A stretch of DNA of 64,000 bases, taken from the NCBI GenBank assembly GCA_024682395.1, contig JAIKZH010000020.1:96963-160962 (forward strand). The letters are read 5' to 3'. The notes under the pieces were generated by a model that was not told where the DNA came from, did no database searches, and was given only the letters and a program-made list of their open reading frames with translations. This document shows, in pieces, positions 9,284 through 18,802 of the stretch. A program made the position numbers and the translations under genes. Position 1 is the stretch's first letter, and each line of letters starts with the position of its first letter. The stretch comes from Bacteroidaceae bacterium (GTDB lineage: Bacteria; Bacteroidota; Bacteroidia; Bacteroidales; Bacteroidaceae).

Positions 9284-9680
9284 GGGGTTGACATGGATTT
9301 GACAGCAAGATGAGGTGGTATGTAAGCATGCAGAGCGCTGATGAAAGGCTCTTAAAAACTGCATCATAAAAATTTATCTGGCAACAATACTTATGCTCTC
9401 GCAGCTTAAACCGAAGTATAGTAGGTTTGCTACATTCCTTTGTTAGACATTGGAACGAGACGTCGCCCTGAAAGCTCCCTTCCTGAAGCGGTCAGACCAG
9501 CGGCGCAGTAAATTCGGGAATAGTTATAGACAGCCTCGTGTCTATAATGAAATCTTAGAGGATAAGGTTATGATTGGTGGTTCAGGTCTTGTCATAACAC
9601 GAAAACTGAAGGCTGAAATAAGCATGTAGAAAGCGTATGGTCTCCTTGTTTGGACGAGGGTTCAATTCCCTCCAGCTCCA
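9284..9680 (+). ncRNA. ssrA: Transfer-messenger RNA (tmRNA)
   Basis: tmRNA rescues stalled ribosomes by adding a degradation tag. The 5' end (GGGGTTG) pairs with CAGCTCC at the 3' end to form the acceptor stem, and a T-arm with GGTTCAATTCC precedes it. The tag reading frame is at 9380-9409: resume codon GGC, then AAC AAT ACT TAT GCT CTC GCA GCT TAA, giving GNNTYALAA, close to known Bacteroidales tags. The 3' CCA is not encoded; after the discriminator A the sequence reads CGA. Confidence 0.95.
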
Positions 9681-9699
9681 CGAATAGTCTTACGGAATA

Positions 9700-9746
9700 A
9701 ACGAGAGCCTCTATAATTTTTGTGAATTATGGAGGCTCTCGTTTTG
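9700..9746 (+). terminator. Terminator of ssrA
   Basis: A long stem (9700-9718 with 9725-9742, one small bulge) is followed by GTTTTGTTG. It also lies downstream of the convergent phytase-like gene and may serve both. Confidence 0.8.
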
Positions 9747-9786
9747 TTGTAATGATATGACATAATGATTATTGACTGACCTTTGA

Positions 9787-10767
9787 TTATGGCTGACTTT
9801 CTTTTGTTATTGCATAAACCTTCAGATAGTCTTTCAGTTTGAATAATTTATTGCCGGCTCCACCTTGCGAATCGTTTATAATCATAATGGTTTGTGTGTC
9901 GCCATTGATTTTAGGACCTAAGGTTATACCTTCGTAGTTAGCAAAATCCAGATTTGTGTAATATATATGTGTTGTAAATTCATGAAGAAGTTTTTTATCC
10001 CTATTTGTCGGATTGAAATGATACAGACGGATAGTACACCATCCTCCTACGTTTTTCTTAGGAATAAATAGTTCTCTTTCCATAACGATGAGAGTATTGT
10101 CGTCTAAGGCTAATATGTCTGAAATTCCATTAGCATATTTTCCTTTCTTTCTCATCTTTATGCATTTCTGTTCGTCAAATGACTCTGTGCAATATGTAAC
10201 TCCTTCTGATATATGTTGTAATGACACATCGTCAAAACATAATATACGATGTATGTTTATTGAATCGGATTTTAATCCTTGTTCTGTTGTACACCAGAAA
10301 CGATGTGTATTTTTGTTGTATGTGAGTGCTTCAAAACCTGCATTTCTGCGTCGGTTTTCAGGACGAAAATCTTTTGGTATGTTCAACTCTCTGCCTGTTC
10401 TTTCGCCCTCAAGGTTATATTCTATAACTCTTTGGTCTTCCTCACCTGATATAAAAAGAGTTCCTGCAGAATGTAAGTAGGCAATCCCCTCTGGATCTCT
10501 TCCGTTGATATCAAATTTTGTGGCTCCTTTATATCTTACGTTAAAATCATTGTCGACAGATATGAAGAAGATGCTATCGGATTTGTCATGCACTAATGCA
10601 AAAGTGGTATCGTTGATTGCTGTAATACCAGAATATTGCCCGTATGTAATGCCTCGTTTGTTTAATTTGATACGTTTGATTGGTGTTATGCTCCATTGTG
10701 AGAAACACGATAATGTAATTGTGAGCAGTATAAATGATGTAAGGATTTTTTTACTCAGATTTCTCAT
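9787..10767 (-). CDS. Secreted phytase-like (esterase-like) beta-propeller protein
   Basis: The 326-residue product has a signal peptide ending near SCFSQ. The mature part matches the family labelled 'esterase-like activity of phytase', a secreted beta-propeller: ITAINDTTFALVHDKSD, DPEGIAYLHSAGTLFISGEEDQRV and NRRRNAGFEALTYNKNTHRFW are characteristic of its blades, as is ANYEGITLGPKI near the end. Substrate and activity are not established for this family. GCAAAGGTA at 10805-10813 provides a minus-strand -7 element. Confidence 0.8.
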   Translation of the reverse strand: MRNLSKKILTSFILLTITLSCFSQWSITPIKRIKLNKRGITYGQYSGITAINDTTFALVHDKSDSIFFISVDNDFNVRYKGATKFDINGRDPEGIAYLHSAGTLFISGEEDQRVIEYNLEGERTGRELNIPKDFRPENRRRNAGFEALTYNKNTHRFWCTTEQGLKSDSINIHRILCFDDVSLQHISEGVTYCTESFDEQKCIKMRKKGKYANGISDILALDDNTLIVMERELFIPKKNVGGWCTIRLYHFNPTNRDKKLLHEFTTHIYYTNLDFANYEGITLGPKINGDTQTIMIINDSQGGAGNKLFKLKDYLKVYAITKESQP

Positions 10768-10838
10768 TTTTGTCCTTCTTTTATGGTCGTTACCTATTAT
10801 GAAAGCAAAGGTAAATAAAAAAACTGAGAATGTGTCAA

Positions 10839-11405
10839 TTATTTAAACAAAGAGGCATAAAATTCGGCTTTTCTTTCCAATTTCATCGGGTATGCTCTTG
10901 ATGATGACGGCATCCTAAACCATGTTCCACTCCAATTATTATCAATAGTTATATGTTGAGATTCACCTACTTTAGGAACGAAGTCGAGGGCAAGTATGTT
11001 TTTGAGTTCTGTACTTGCTTTACCGCCTGTTGTGACAATTATTCTGCATGAAGGTATTTTATTGAGAAGTTCTTTTACATCAGTTGATTTTATAATTTGC
11101 AGAAATTCATCTGAGGCATTGTCACGCAGTCTGCATACTTGTGTAGCAGTATCGAAGAATGCCAATCCGTTTTCGTTTGCGAATCTGACAATGGAGTCAT
11201 AATCAAAGATTTTCTTATCCTGTATTACGAAATGGTCCTTATTGTTGAAATGAATCAATCCCATGAGGCGCCAGAAGTCATTATTGAAGTTCGGATAGAA
11301 GAACTCCATGCTCCATCTTTGTTTTGGTGGAGGAAAACTTCCTAAAAAAAGAATTCTCGCATTGGTTGGAAGAAAAGGGGTGAGTGGGTGTGATTCTATT
11401 GTCAT
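10839..11405 (-). CDS. Uracil-DNA glycosylase family protein
   Basis: The 188-residue protein resembles the MUG/UDG superfamily. LFLGSFPPPKQR near residue 18 is the motif 1 region that forms the base pocket, FFYPNFNNDFWRLMG follows, and MPSSSRAY near residue 163 corresponds to the motif 2 loop that contacts DNA. Such proteins excise uracil or mismatched bases, but this subgroup has not been assigned a substrate to my knowledge. It is separated by 15 nt from the upstream receptor gene and may be its co-transcribed downstream partner. Confidence 0.75.
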   Translation of the reverse strand: MTIESHPLTPFLPTNARILFLGSFPPPKQRWSMEFFYPNFNNDFWRLMGLIHFNNKDHFVIQDKKIFDYDSIVRFANENGLAFFDTATQVCRLRDNASDEFLQIIKSTDVKELLNKIPSCRIIVTTGGKASTELKNILALDFVPKVGESQHITIDNNWSGTWFRMPSSSRAYPMKLERKAEFYASLFK

Positions 11406-11420
11406 CTTTTAATAATTTAA

Positions 11421-14381
11421 TTATAAGTTTGAATTGCCTGCTTCTGCTTGAGCACTGAAGGCATTACGTTCTCTTCTTTGTTCGCGTAATTCTTTTCTTT
11501 GTTTTGCTGAGCCGAAGAAATTGAATCTATATGTGAAGTTAAGCATAGCATAGCAATTCACGGCATTGCTCCATGTGTCAGTACGTCCTGATGTGTTGAT
11601 GGTACGACTGAAATTACTGCGTTGGTTTAGAATGTCGAATACTTGTAATCTAAGTGTTGCAGGTCGTCCAGAAAGGAATCTGTAGCTTACTTGAGCATTC
11701 CAGATTAATTCATTTGAGTTAGCTTCTTTTGAAGCATATCCACGTCGGCTGCTCATTTTTATGTTTGTTGCATATCCCCATCCGTTACTAAAGTTACCAT
11801 TAGATTCAATTCCATAACTGAAGTTAAATGTGTTAGGGCTTGTTACGTCAATATATTTATTGTCTTGATGACGATAATTGAATGCTCCATTAAATCCTAC
11901 GTCCCATGTGTCGGTGCGATATGTGAGACGGATTTCCTCTCCTAATTTTAAGTCGTTTGTTTTATTCTCGAGAGTGATAGGCTCAAAGTTCGGCGACAGA
12001 TAACCCATGTTGTTTTGCCTGAGAGTTCTTTGGTCCAGATACACGTAACTCATGTTGTTGTTATATGAACATGAAGTATTTGTGTTCAGTGTAAGATGTT
12101 CGTTTGAGAATAAAGGCGTGTTGAATCCTACAGAACCACTGATGTTCCAGTTACCATTGATGTTCATTGGTTTTGAGGTGGATTTACCCGTCTCTGCATC
12201 ATACTCTGTACGTGTTGTGATGTTATTATTTGTATTATTGAATTCAAAGTATGTTGTTAATGATTGCATGGTTGATGTGAAGTAATCATTCCATCTGAAT
12301 GAGAAATTATTAGAGAATGAAGGCTTTAAATCAGGATTTCCTAATCTGATGTTTAGTGGATTACTATCGTCGGTAATGGCAAACAAATCGGTGATTTGAG
12401 GTTGACTCACACGTCCTCGATATGAGAAATTAAGTTGATTTTGTCTGTTGAAACGATATCTGAAATTGAGTGTAGGAGATACGTTCAGGATATTTCTGCT
12501 GGCGATAGTGTCAATATTCTTATATTGGTAATTGATTTTTTGATGTTGAGGCTGGATTTGTATACCTACAGACGAAGTGATGAAATCAGAATTCCAACGA
12601 AATTGCAGATTGATATTCTGATTACGTTTCACATCTGTTGTATAGTTACTTAAGTCTTTGCTTATATATTCTTTATATATATCATATTCAGGTAAGTAAC
12701 CGAGTTTGTCAATAAGGTCATTGCGTATTGCTTCAATGGATGGTTCTGTACCTAAATCGTATGTGTCACTATTACTTTTTCTATAACTATAGTTAAAGTT
12801 ATAGCTCAGTTGTAATATCAGATTTCGTAATATCGGTTCGCTGTAAGAGAATCCTAAGTCAAAGTTCGAACTTGTGTTAGGTGTGTTTCTAAAACGATAT
12901 ATAAGGGATGTTGAATCTCTTAGATAATAATTTACATCAGATGTGTTGAAATTTCGTCCATCAGAATCACTATAACTTCCATTTGCATTAAATGAGATAT
13001 TACGACCTTGTTTCTTGAATCTGTGATTCAATGTTAACGAAGTGGAAATATTTGAGTTTTTGCTGAAAGAACGTGAGCCAGATATGCTTTTATTGACTTT
13101 GATATTATTTGGAATCAACTCAAAGTTGTTTAATGGATTGTCTGTAAACTCATATGGGTCTTGATTAAACTGTGCATTTTGTCCATTACCATGTGAGGCA
13201 GAATTACCAATACCAAGTACCGGACGAACGAGTAGGGTGGTAAGTGAATCAAGTTTCCATTCTAATTTAAATTCAGCATTTGCATTATCGTTATGACTCG
13301 CATTTTTATTTGTATTGTCAGAGAATGTAGTAGGTGTAGTGTTATATCGTTGACTTGCTGAGCGACGAATCGTCTCATTTTGTCTTGCGTTATAGCGAAT
13401 ATTTCCACCTAATTCGTATTTGTCTTTCTTTGAGGCAACCAGATTTAATCCTGTGCTGAATGTGTGGTTCTTATTACCTGAATTTCCACGTCCAGAGCTC
13501 ATACCACCACCTCCGTTGGAGTTGAGGTTTGTAATCAAAGACGACTGGAAATTATCTTGAAAGCGATTCAATATAACTCGGTTTGCATATTGATCTTTAG
13601 TACCATAACCTAAGTTAAAGTTACCGAACCAACCTTTTTTCATTCCTTTTTTGATAGTAAGATCTATAACAGTTTCTTCATTGCCATCGGCAATTCCTGT
13701 AAGTCTTTCCTGGTCGGATGCTTTGTCGTATGTCTTTATCTTATCAATTATTTCAGTTGGAAGGTTTTTCATGGCAGTGCTATTATCGCCAGAAAAGAAT
13801 TCTTTACCATCAACTAATATCTTTTTTATACTTTTTCCATTAATTGTGATTTTTCCGTCGCTATCTACTTGAGCACCAGGTAATTTTTTTACTAAGTCTT
13901 CTAATACACTACCTTCTTCAACCTTGAAAGCGTCGGCATTGAAAATAATTGTATCTTCTTTGACTACAGCTTGTTGTAATGCTGCTGTGACAACAGCTTC
14001 TTTCAATATTATGCTGGTTGGAGTCATTATAATCGTTCCAACATTATGTATGGTCTCTTTGTTTCGTATAGTTACGGCACGGAAGAACTTGTGATATCCT
14101 AAATAAGATATCTTTATGATATAATTACCTTCATTTACTCCTTTAATGGTGAAACCGCCAAGATTATTTGTTGTTATACCCGTTACCATTCTTGCTGTAT
14201 CAGGAGTCATGAGTTGAATGGTTGCCCTTACTAATGCTTCGCCGCTTTCGGAGTCCTTAACAAATCCAGTAACATTTGCTTTTGTTTGTTTTTTCTCATC
14301 AGACACCGTTTCTGAATTCGCCGTGATGCTCATGGCAAATAATGAAATGAATATAAAAAAGGATAGAATTTGTTTCATCAA
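11421..14381 (-). CDS. Outer-membrane beta-barrel receptor (TonB-dependent-receptor-like, OMP_b-brl_3 type)
   Basis: A 986-residue outer-membrane protein. After the signal peptide comes a carboxypeptidase-regulatory-like domain (about 35-125), then a plug-like region with ITINGKSIKKILVDGKEF, then a long barrel full of alternating polar/aromatic strands. This matches the outer membrane beta-barrel family that lacks a classical SusD partner. The C-terminus ends in a charged tail (KELREQRRERN) rather than an aromatic residue, as is common in this subfamily. The ligand is unknown. The start could be either of two adjacent ATG codons. Confidence 0.85.
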   Translation of the reverse strand: MMKQILSFFIFISLFAMSITANSETVSDEKKQTKANVTGFVKDSESGEALVRATIQLMTPDTARMVTGITTNNLGGFTIKGVNEGNYIIKISYLGYHKFFRAVTIRNKETIHNVGTIIMTPTSIILKEAVVTAALQQAVVKEDTIIFNADAFKVEEGSVLEDLVKKLPGAQVDSDGKITINGKSIKKILVDGKEFFSGDNSTAMKNLPTEIIDKIKTYDKASDQERLTGIADGNEETVIDLTIKKGMKKGWFGNFNLGYGTKDQYANRVILNRFQDNFQSSLITNLNSNGGGGMSSGRGNSGNKNHTFSTGLNLVASKKDKYELGGNIRYNARQNETIRRSASQRYNTTPTTFSDNTNKNASHNDNANAEFKLEWKLDSLTTLLVRPVLGIGNSASHGNGQNAQFNQDPYEFTDNPLNNFELIPNNIKVNKSISGSRSFSKNSNISTSLTLNHRFKKQGRNISFNANGSYSDSDGRNFNTSDVNYYLRDSTSLIYRFRNTPNTSSNFDLGFSYSEPILRNLILQLSYNFNYSYRKSNSDTYDLGTEPSIEAIRNDLIDKLGYLPEYDIYKEYISKDLSNYTTDVKRNQNINLQFRWNSDFITSSVGIQIQPQHQKINYQYKNIDTIASRNILNVSPTLNFRYRFNRQNQLNFSYRGRVSQPQITDLFAITDDSNPLNIRLGNPDLKPSFSNNFSFRWNDYFTSTMQSLTTYFEFNNTNNNITTRTEYDAETGKSTSKPMNINGNWNISGSVGFNTPLFSNEHLTLNTNTSCSYNNNMSYVYLDQRTLRQNNMGYLSPNFEPITLENKTNDLKLGEEIRLTYRTDTWDVGFNGAFNYRHQDNKYIDVTSPNTFNFSYGIESNGNFSNGWGYATNIKMSSRRGYASKEANSNELIWNAQVSYRFLSGRPATLRLQVFDILNQRSNFSRTINTSGRTDTWSNAVNCYAMLNFTYRFNFFGSAKQRKELREQRRERNAFSAQAEAGNSNL

Positions 14382-14555
14382 ACAATACTTTAGGTTAATG
14401 TTAAATACAAGATAGATTTGTTATTAAGATAAAGTAAATCTAATAAAGTTTAAAATTATTATCTAATAAGATGAAAAAATGTGCAAATTTATATGAAAAG
14501 TAAACCTGATGAGACTCGTGATAACAGTAGTTATAAAACTATTTTTGCGATTATA

Positions 14556-16352
14556 TTATATATCACTTAGCTCTAACCATCTCATTGATTTTTCGTCCAA
14601 CTCATCGTTTAGAATTGGGAGACGTTTTGACATTGTTATGATTTGATCCACAGGTATTTTTCCCTCACTTAATGCCTTCTCAATGTCTTTTTTCTCTTGT
14701 TCCAACTTTTCGATGTCAATGGTCAGTTGGTTGAGTTCCTGTTTTTCCTTAAATGTGAGTTTGCGTACTTCTGTACGTGGTTTTTGACGTTTAGTGTCTG
14801 TGGATTGTGCTGCGTTTGATGTTGTACTGGCAGATTTTGCAGTTTGTTCGTTTTCCAAACATTTCTGTCTATATAATGTATAACTTCCAGGAAAATCTTG
14901 TATTTCACCTTCTCCGTGGAATACAAAAATATGATCCACGACTTTATCCATGAAATATCTGTCGTGGCTGACAACGATTAGACAACCATTGAATTTAGTG
15001 AGATAATCTTCTAATATCTGCAATGTGACAATGTCGAGATCATTAGTTGGCTCGTCTAATATAAGAAAGTTTGGATTGCGCATCAATACGGTGCATAGGT
15101 ATAAGCGTCGTTGTTCGCCTCCACTTAGTTTGTAAATGTAATTGTGCTGTTCTTTTGGAGAAAACAAGAAATGTTGTAAGAACTGACTGGCACTTAGTCT
15201 GTCGCCATTTCCTAAGTCAACATATTCTGCAATGTCTCGTACAGCATCAATTACTTTCTGCTGTTGATTGAAATGTAATCCGTCTTGTGAATAATATCCG
15301 AATCTGATTGTTTCGCCAATGTCGAAATGTCCTTCATCAAGAGGTTCTAATCCCAATAATGTTTTAATGAATGTAGATTTTCCAGCTCCGTTATTTCCAA
15401 CAATACCCAATTTTTCGTATCTTGAGAATGTGTAATTGAAATTCTTTAAGATGACTTTATTTCCGTACGATTTTGAAACATCATGAGCAACGAATATCTT
15501 GTTGCCTATGTAGCCTCCGCTCATTTCTAAACGTACATTCCGCTCATTGATACGTTGTTTAGCGATTGATTCTAATTCATAAAAAGCATCTTCTCGATAT
15601 TTTGCTTTATGGCCGCGTGCTTGTGGCATTCGTCGCATCCATTCGAGTTCTGTGCGATATAGGTTGTTGGCACGTGTTATTTCGTTTGTAAGGTTCTCAA
15701 TTCGTTCTTGGCGTTTTTCAAGATAATAATTATAATTACCTTTGTAGGTGTAAATACGCGAATCGTCCATCTCGATAATAGAAGAGCAGATTCTATCCAG
15801 AAAATAGCGGTCGTGCGTAACCATTAAAATCGCCATGGTTGTTTTGCATAAGTAGTTTTCTAACCATTCAATCATTTCAAGATCAAGATGGTTGGTAGGT
15901 TCGTCTAATATCAAGAGTTCAGGCTCTTGAATCAATACTTTTGCCAATGCAATTCGTTTGGTTTGTCCGCCACTCAGTTGATTTATTTTCTGTTGTAAAT
16001 CAGTTATTTTTAACTGAGTGAGAATCTGTTTCGCTTTGATTAGTAGTTCGTCGTCTTGTGTAGTCTGTTCTGAGAACCCAATGGCTTGTAGAATGGTACT
16101 ATTTTCCTTGAATGAAGGTTTTTGTTCTAAATAACCGATTTTCAAGTCTTTTTTGAAGATGATATTTCCTCCGTCGTATCCTTCTTCGCCTGCAAGGATG
16201 GAAAGCAACGTTGATTTCCCAGTACCGTTTTTTGCAATAAGTCCTACATGTTCACGTTCGTTGATAGTAAACGAAATATCATGGAAAAGTATTCTATCTC
16301 CGATACGTTTTTCCAATTTTTGTACATCCATGTATGGTAATATTGCGGCCAT
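14556..16352 (-). CDS. ABC-F family ATPase (Uup-like)
   Basis: A cytoplasmic protein with two ABC domains and no membrane segment. Domain 1 has GLIAKNGTGKSTLL (Walker A) and LSGGQTKRIALAKVL (signature); domain 2 has GIVGNNGAGKSTF and LSGGEQRRLYLCTVL. Both have LILDEPTNHLD/LILDEPTNDLD Walker B motifs. A charged C-terminal coiled coil (about 520-598) resembles Uup, which acts in ribosome or DNA-structure related processes. The upstream frame is open, but MAAILPYMDVQKLEK is the family-like start (16352). The length of 598 is normal. Confidence 0.9.
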   Translation of the reverse strand: MAAILPYMDVQKLEKRIGDRILFHDISFTINEREHVGLIAKNGTGKSTLLSILAGEEGYDGGNIIFKKDLKIGYLEQKPSFKENSTILQAIGFSEQTTQDDELLIKAKQILTQLKITDLQQKINQLSGGQTKRIALAKVLIQEPELLILDEPTNHLDLEMIEWLENYLCKTTMAILMVTHDRYFLDRICSSIIEMDDSRIYTYKGNYNYYLEKRQERIENLTNEITRANNLYRTELEWMRRMPQARGHKAKYREDAFYELESIAKQRINERNVRLEMSGGYIGNKIFVAHDVSKSYGNKVILKNFNYTFSRYEKLGIVGNNGAGKSTFIKTLLGLEPLDEGHFDIGETIRFGYYSQDGLHFNQQQKVIDAVRDIAEYVDLGNGDRLSASQFLQHFLFSPKEQHNYIYKLSGGEQRRLYLCTVLMRNPNFLILDEPTNDLDIVTLQILEDYLTKFNGCLIVVSHDRYFMDKVVDHIFVFHGEGEIQDFPGSYTLYRQKCLENEQTAKSASTTSNAAQSTDTKRQKPRTEVRKLTFKEKQELNQLTIDIEKLEQEKKDIEKALSEGKIPVDQIITMSKRLPILNDELDEKSMRWLELSDI

Positions 16353-16388
16353 TGTATATTTTTTATTTTTTAGTTGATGAATAATAAA

Positions 16389-16420
16389 TTTAGGTGTGCC
16401 ATAGAATAGACACACCTAAA
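16389..16420 (-). terminator. Terminator of the transporter gene
   Basis: A 10-bp stem (16420-16411 with 16398-16389 on the minus strand) followed by AAATTTATTAT lies just after the stop of the MFS gene. Confidence 0.65.
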
Positions 16421-16440
16421 AGATTTAAAGCAATTATTTG

Positions 16441-17904
16441 TTAAACGTTGATTGGTTTATATTTAGGTACCAAAATCTTCATTATGCACCAAGCTATCAA
16501 ATAAGCAACAGCGCAATAACAGAATACAATCATGTATGCGGCAGGTTTGCCAGTAACACCCATGAATACAAATGCATCACCTTGTCCGCCGGCATAATCG
16601 AATAACATACCAGAGAATTTATTGATAGCAAACGAACATAGACCTCCAAACATAGTACCAATACCAGTAATAGTGGCAATAGCAGATTTAGGGAACATAT
16701 CGCCAATAGTAGAGTAGAGGTTTGCAGACCAAGCCTGGTGTCCAGCTCCGGCAACACCGATGATAATACATGGCCACCATACAGAAACGCTTGCTAATGG
16801 TTGTGCAAACATCGCAAATATAGGTAAGAATGCAAATATTAACATTGCCAACATACGACCAGGATATGGGTGCATGCCTTTTTTCTCAACAAATATTTTT
16901 GGAAGATAACCACCAAGAATTGAAACTAAAGTGACAATGAGGTATAGCACGAAGATGAGGATTTGTCCTGTTGTTGATGATGAAGGGAAACCGAGCTCTG
17001 AGAAATATGCTGGAGCCCAGAATAAGAAAAACCACCATACACCATCTGTCAGGAATTTACCTACTATAAATGCCCAAGTCTGACGATATTTGAAGCAGTC
17101 GATAATTGAAAATTTAGGACCGTCGTTGGCTGTTTCTTCAGCGATTGTTTCTTCTTTTTCAGAAACTTTATCAGATTCGATATATTCGAGTTCGGCCTTG
17201 TTCACAAATTTACTTTCAGATGGGGCAGAGTATAAGAAAAGCCATGCACCAGCCCAAATGAATCCGAGTGTACCGATTATGATAAATGCCATCTCCCACC
17301 CCATGTGCTTAGCTAACAACGGAATTGATAGTGGAGCTACTAATGCACCTACAGAAGCACCTGCATTGAATATAGATGTAGCATATGCACGGTCTTTCTT
17401 TGGGAAGTATTCAGCAGTGACCTTGATTGCTGCAGGGAAGTTTCCAGATTCACCAGTTGCAAGGATTATACGACAAGCAAGGAAGAGCCATACACTTATT
17501 GTAGATATTGTGAGTGCTATTTCAGAGCCTTTTGCGACATTACGCAATGACTCAACGTTGTCGATACCCACAAATTTCATAGTTGCCCATCCACAAGCAG
17601 CATGAAGACATGCACCTAAAGACCAAATGATGATAGCCCATATATAGCCTTTCTTAGTTCCCATCCAGTCGATAAATTTACCAGCGAACAGCGATACAAA
17701 CGCATAGAAGATAGAGAATGTAGCGGTGATGTTGCCGTAGTCCTCGTCTGTCCAATGAAAATCTAAGGCTATGAAGTCTTTCCAAGTGAGTGACAGCACT
17801 TGGCGGTCTAGATAATTAATTGTAGTTGCAACAAAGAGTAATGAGCAAAGCCACCATCTCCAGTTTGTCATAAGTTTTTGTTGCGTAGATTGATTCTGTG
17901 ACAT
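16441..17904 (-). CDS. MFS transporter, ExuT-like hexuronate/anion:cation symporter family
   Basis: The 487-residue product has about 12 hydrophobic segments. The N-terminal stretch TTINYLDRQVLSLTWKDFI is typical of the ACS family that includes ExuT (galacturonate/glucuronate). The pattern FNAGASVGALVAPLS and ATGESGNFPAAIKVTAEYFP is also diagnostic of that family. A charged loop (SEKEETIAEETANDGPK) separates the two halves. No uronate catabolic genes are in the window, so the substrate is inferred from family only. Confidence 0.85.
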   Translation of the reverse strand: MSQNQSTQQKLMTNWRWWLCSLLFVATTINYLDRQVLSLTWKDFIALDFHWTDEDYGNITATFSIFYAFVSLFAGKFIDWMGTKKGYIWAIIIWSLGACLHAACGWATMKFVGIDNVESLRNVAKGSEIALTISTISVWLFLACRIILATGESGNFPAAIKVTAEYFPKKDRAYATSIFNAGASVGALVAPLSIPLLAKHMGWEMAFIIIGTLGFIWAGAWLFLYSAPSESKFVNKAELEYIESDKVSEKEETIAEETANDGPKFSIIDCFKYRQTWAFIVGKFLTDGVWWFFLFWAPAYFSELGFPSSSTTGQILIFVLYLIVTLVSILGGYLPKIFVEKKGMHPYPGRMLAMLIFAFLPIFAMFAQPLASVSVWWPCIIIGVAGAGHQAWSANLYSTIGDMFPKSAIATITGIGTMFGGLCSFAINKFSGMLFDYAGGQGDAFVFMGVTGKPAAYMIVFCYCAVAYLIAWCIMKILVPKYKPINV

Positions 17905-17947
17905 AAGTTTAATTTTTTTTTATTTGATTAGTTTTTTATAAGCATAT

Positions 17948-18646
17948 TTATTCAAAATTTCTTCCATTCCAATGTAAAGTTATACTTTTATTGATATATG
18001 GTTTTAATTCAGTGTCGTAATCTATATTTTTTATAGCTGATGATTCATATGTGATGGTCAAGTCATCTGAATCCTTATTAAATTCCATATAATAATAAGG
18101 TATGTCTGCTTTATTGAGTATATTCTGATAATCAGTATCATTCATGTCGTCAGTTTTTTGAATGAATGTTTCAACAGCTGGCAGAGAGAAAAAATCGTTT
18201 GAAGAAAGTTCTTCCCAATTCAGGCTATAGAACTTTATGTAGCTGTCCCATGCATCAATTTTAGCAGATCTTATAATGCTGATAATAGTGTCGTTATTCT
18301 CTCTTTTTAACAACTTTATCTCCATACTGCTGTTTTCAGCCAACTTGATTCTGCAATAATTGTCAGTTAACGTTTCCATTGTAGTGAATCCATCCAAGCG
18401 ATTTCTGACTTTTGCTTGCATGTTATTATCAATATAGTCAATTAAATCAAGTCGGGAGTTCTTTGTAAGTATAGGCAAAATCTCATCCTTCATGTTTGAG
18501 AATACTGTATGCATATTTGTTGATTGTGCAAAAGTATTCATACATGGAAGTATCATTAGTAATAATAATACTTTTAATTTGAGTGATTGTTTTGCGTATG
18601 ATGATAAATGATTTTTTTTAGTTTTGATGAGTATTGTTTGTCGCAT
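17948..18646 (-). CDS. DUF3256 family exported protein
   Basis: A 232-residue exported protein of unknown function. A signal peptide (hydrophobic LLLLMILPCMNTFAQ) is followed by FSNMKDEILPILTKNSRLD and the LIDYIDNNMQAKVRNRLDG stretch that marks this Bacteroidales-specific family. The reading frame runs upstream to 18709, but a promoter at 18679-18711 excludes that start, so 18646 is used. It is divergent from the PAP2 gene. Confidence 0.78.
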   Translation of the reverse strand: MRQTILIKTKKNHLSSYAKQSLKLKVLLLLMILPCMNTFAQSTNMHTVFSNMKDEILPILTKNSRLDLIDYIDNNMQAKVRNRLDGFTTMETLTDNYCRIKLAENSSMEIKLLKRENNDTIISIIRSAKIDAWDSYIKFYSLNWEELSSNDFFSLPAVETFIQKTDDMNDTDYQNILNKADIPYYYMEFNKDSDDLTITYESSAIKNIDYDTELKPYINKSITLHWNGRNFE

Positions 18647-18678
18647 CGTGCTGTTATTTTTTATAAACATACTTAGGT

Positions 18679-18711
18679 GCAAAGTTAATAAATAATTCAC
18701 AAAATACAATC
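18679..18711 (-). promoter_or_regulatory. Promoter of the DUF3256 gene
   Basis: On the minus strand ATTG (18711-18708), 20 nt and TAACTTTGC (18687-18679) are seen, about 30 nt before the ATG. Confidence 0.65.
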
Positions 18712-18760
18712 CTTTATTTATTATTTTTATTAATTAGAACGTAAACTGAACAGATTTTCG

Positions 18761-18769
18761 TAACTTTGC
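18761..18769 (+). promoter_or_regulatory. -7 element of the PAP2 gene
   Basis: TAACTTTGC is a perfect -7 element; the -33 element is weak. It lies only 9 nt before the first ATG (18779), which favours the next in-frame ATG at 18803 or a nearly leaderless message. Confidence 0.6.
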
Positions 18770-18802
18770 AGCCGAATAATGATTGTTAAGATTGTGAATG
18801 CA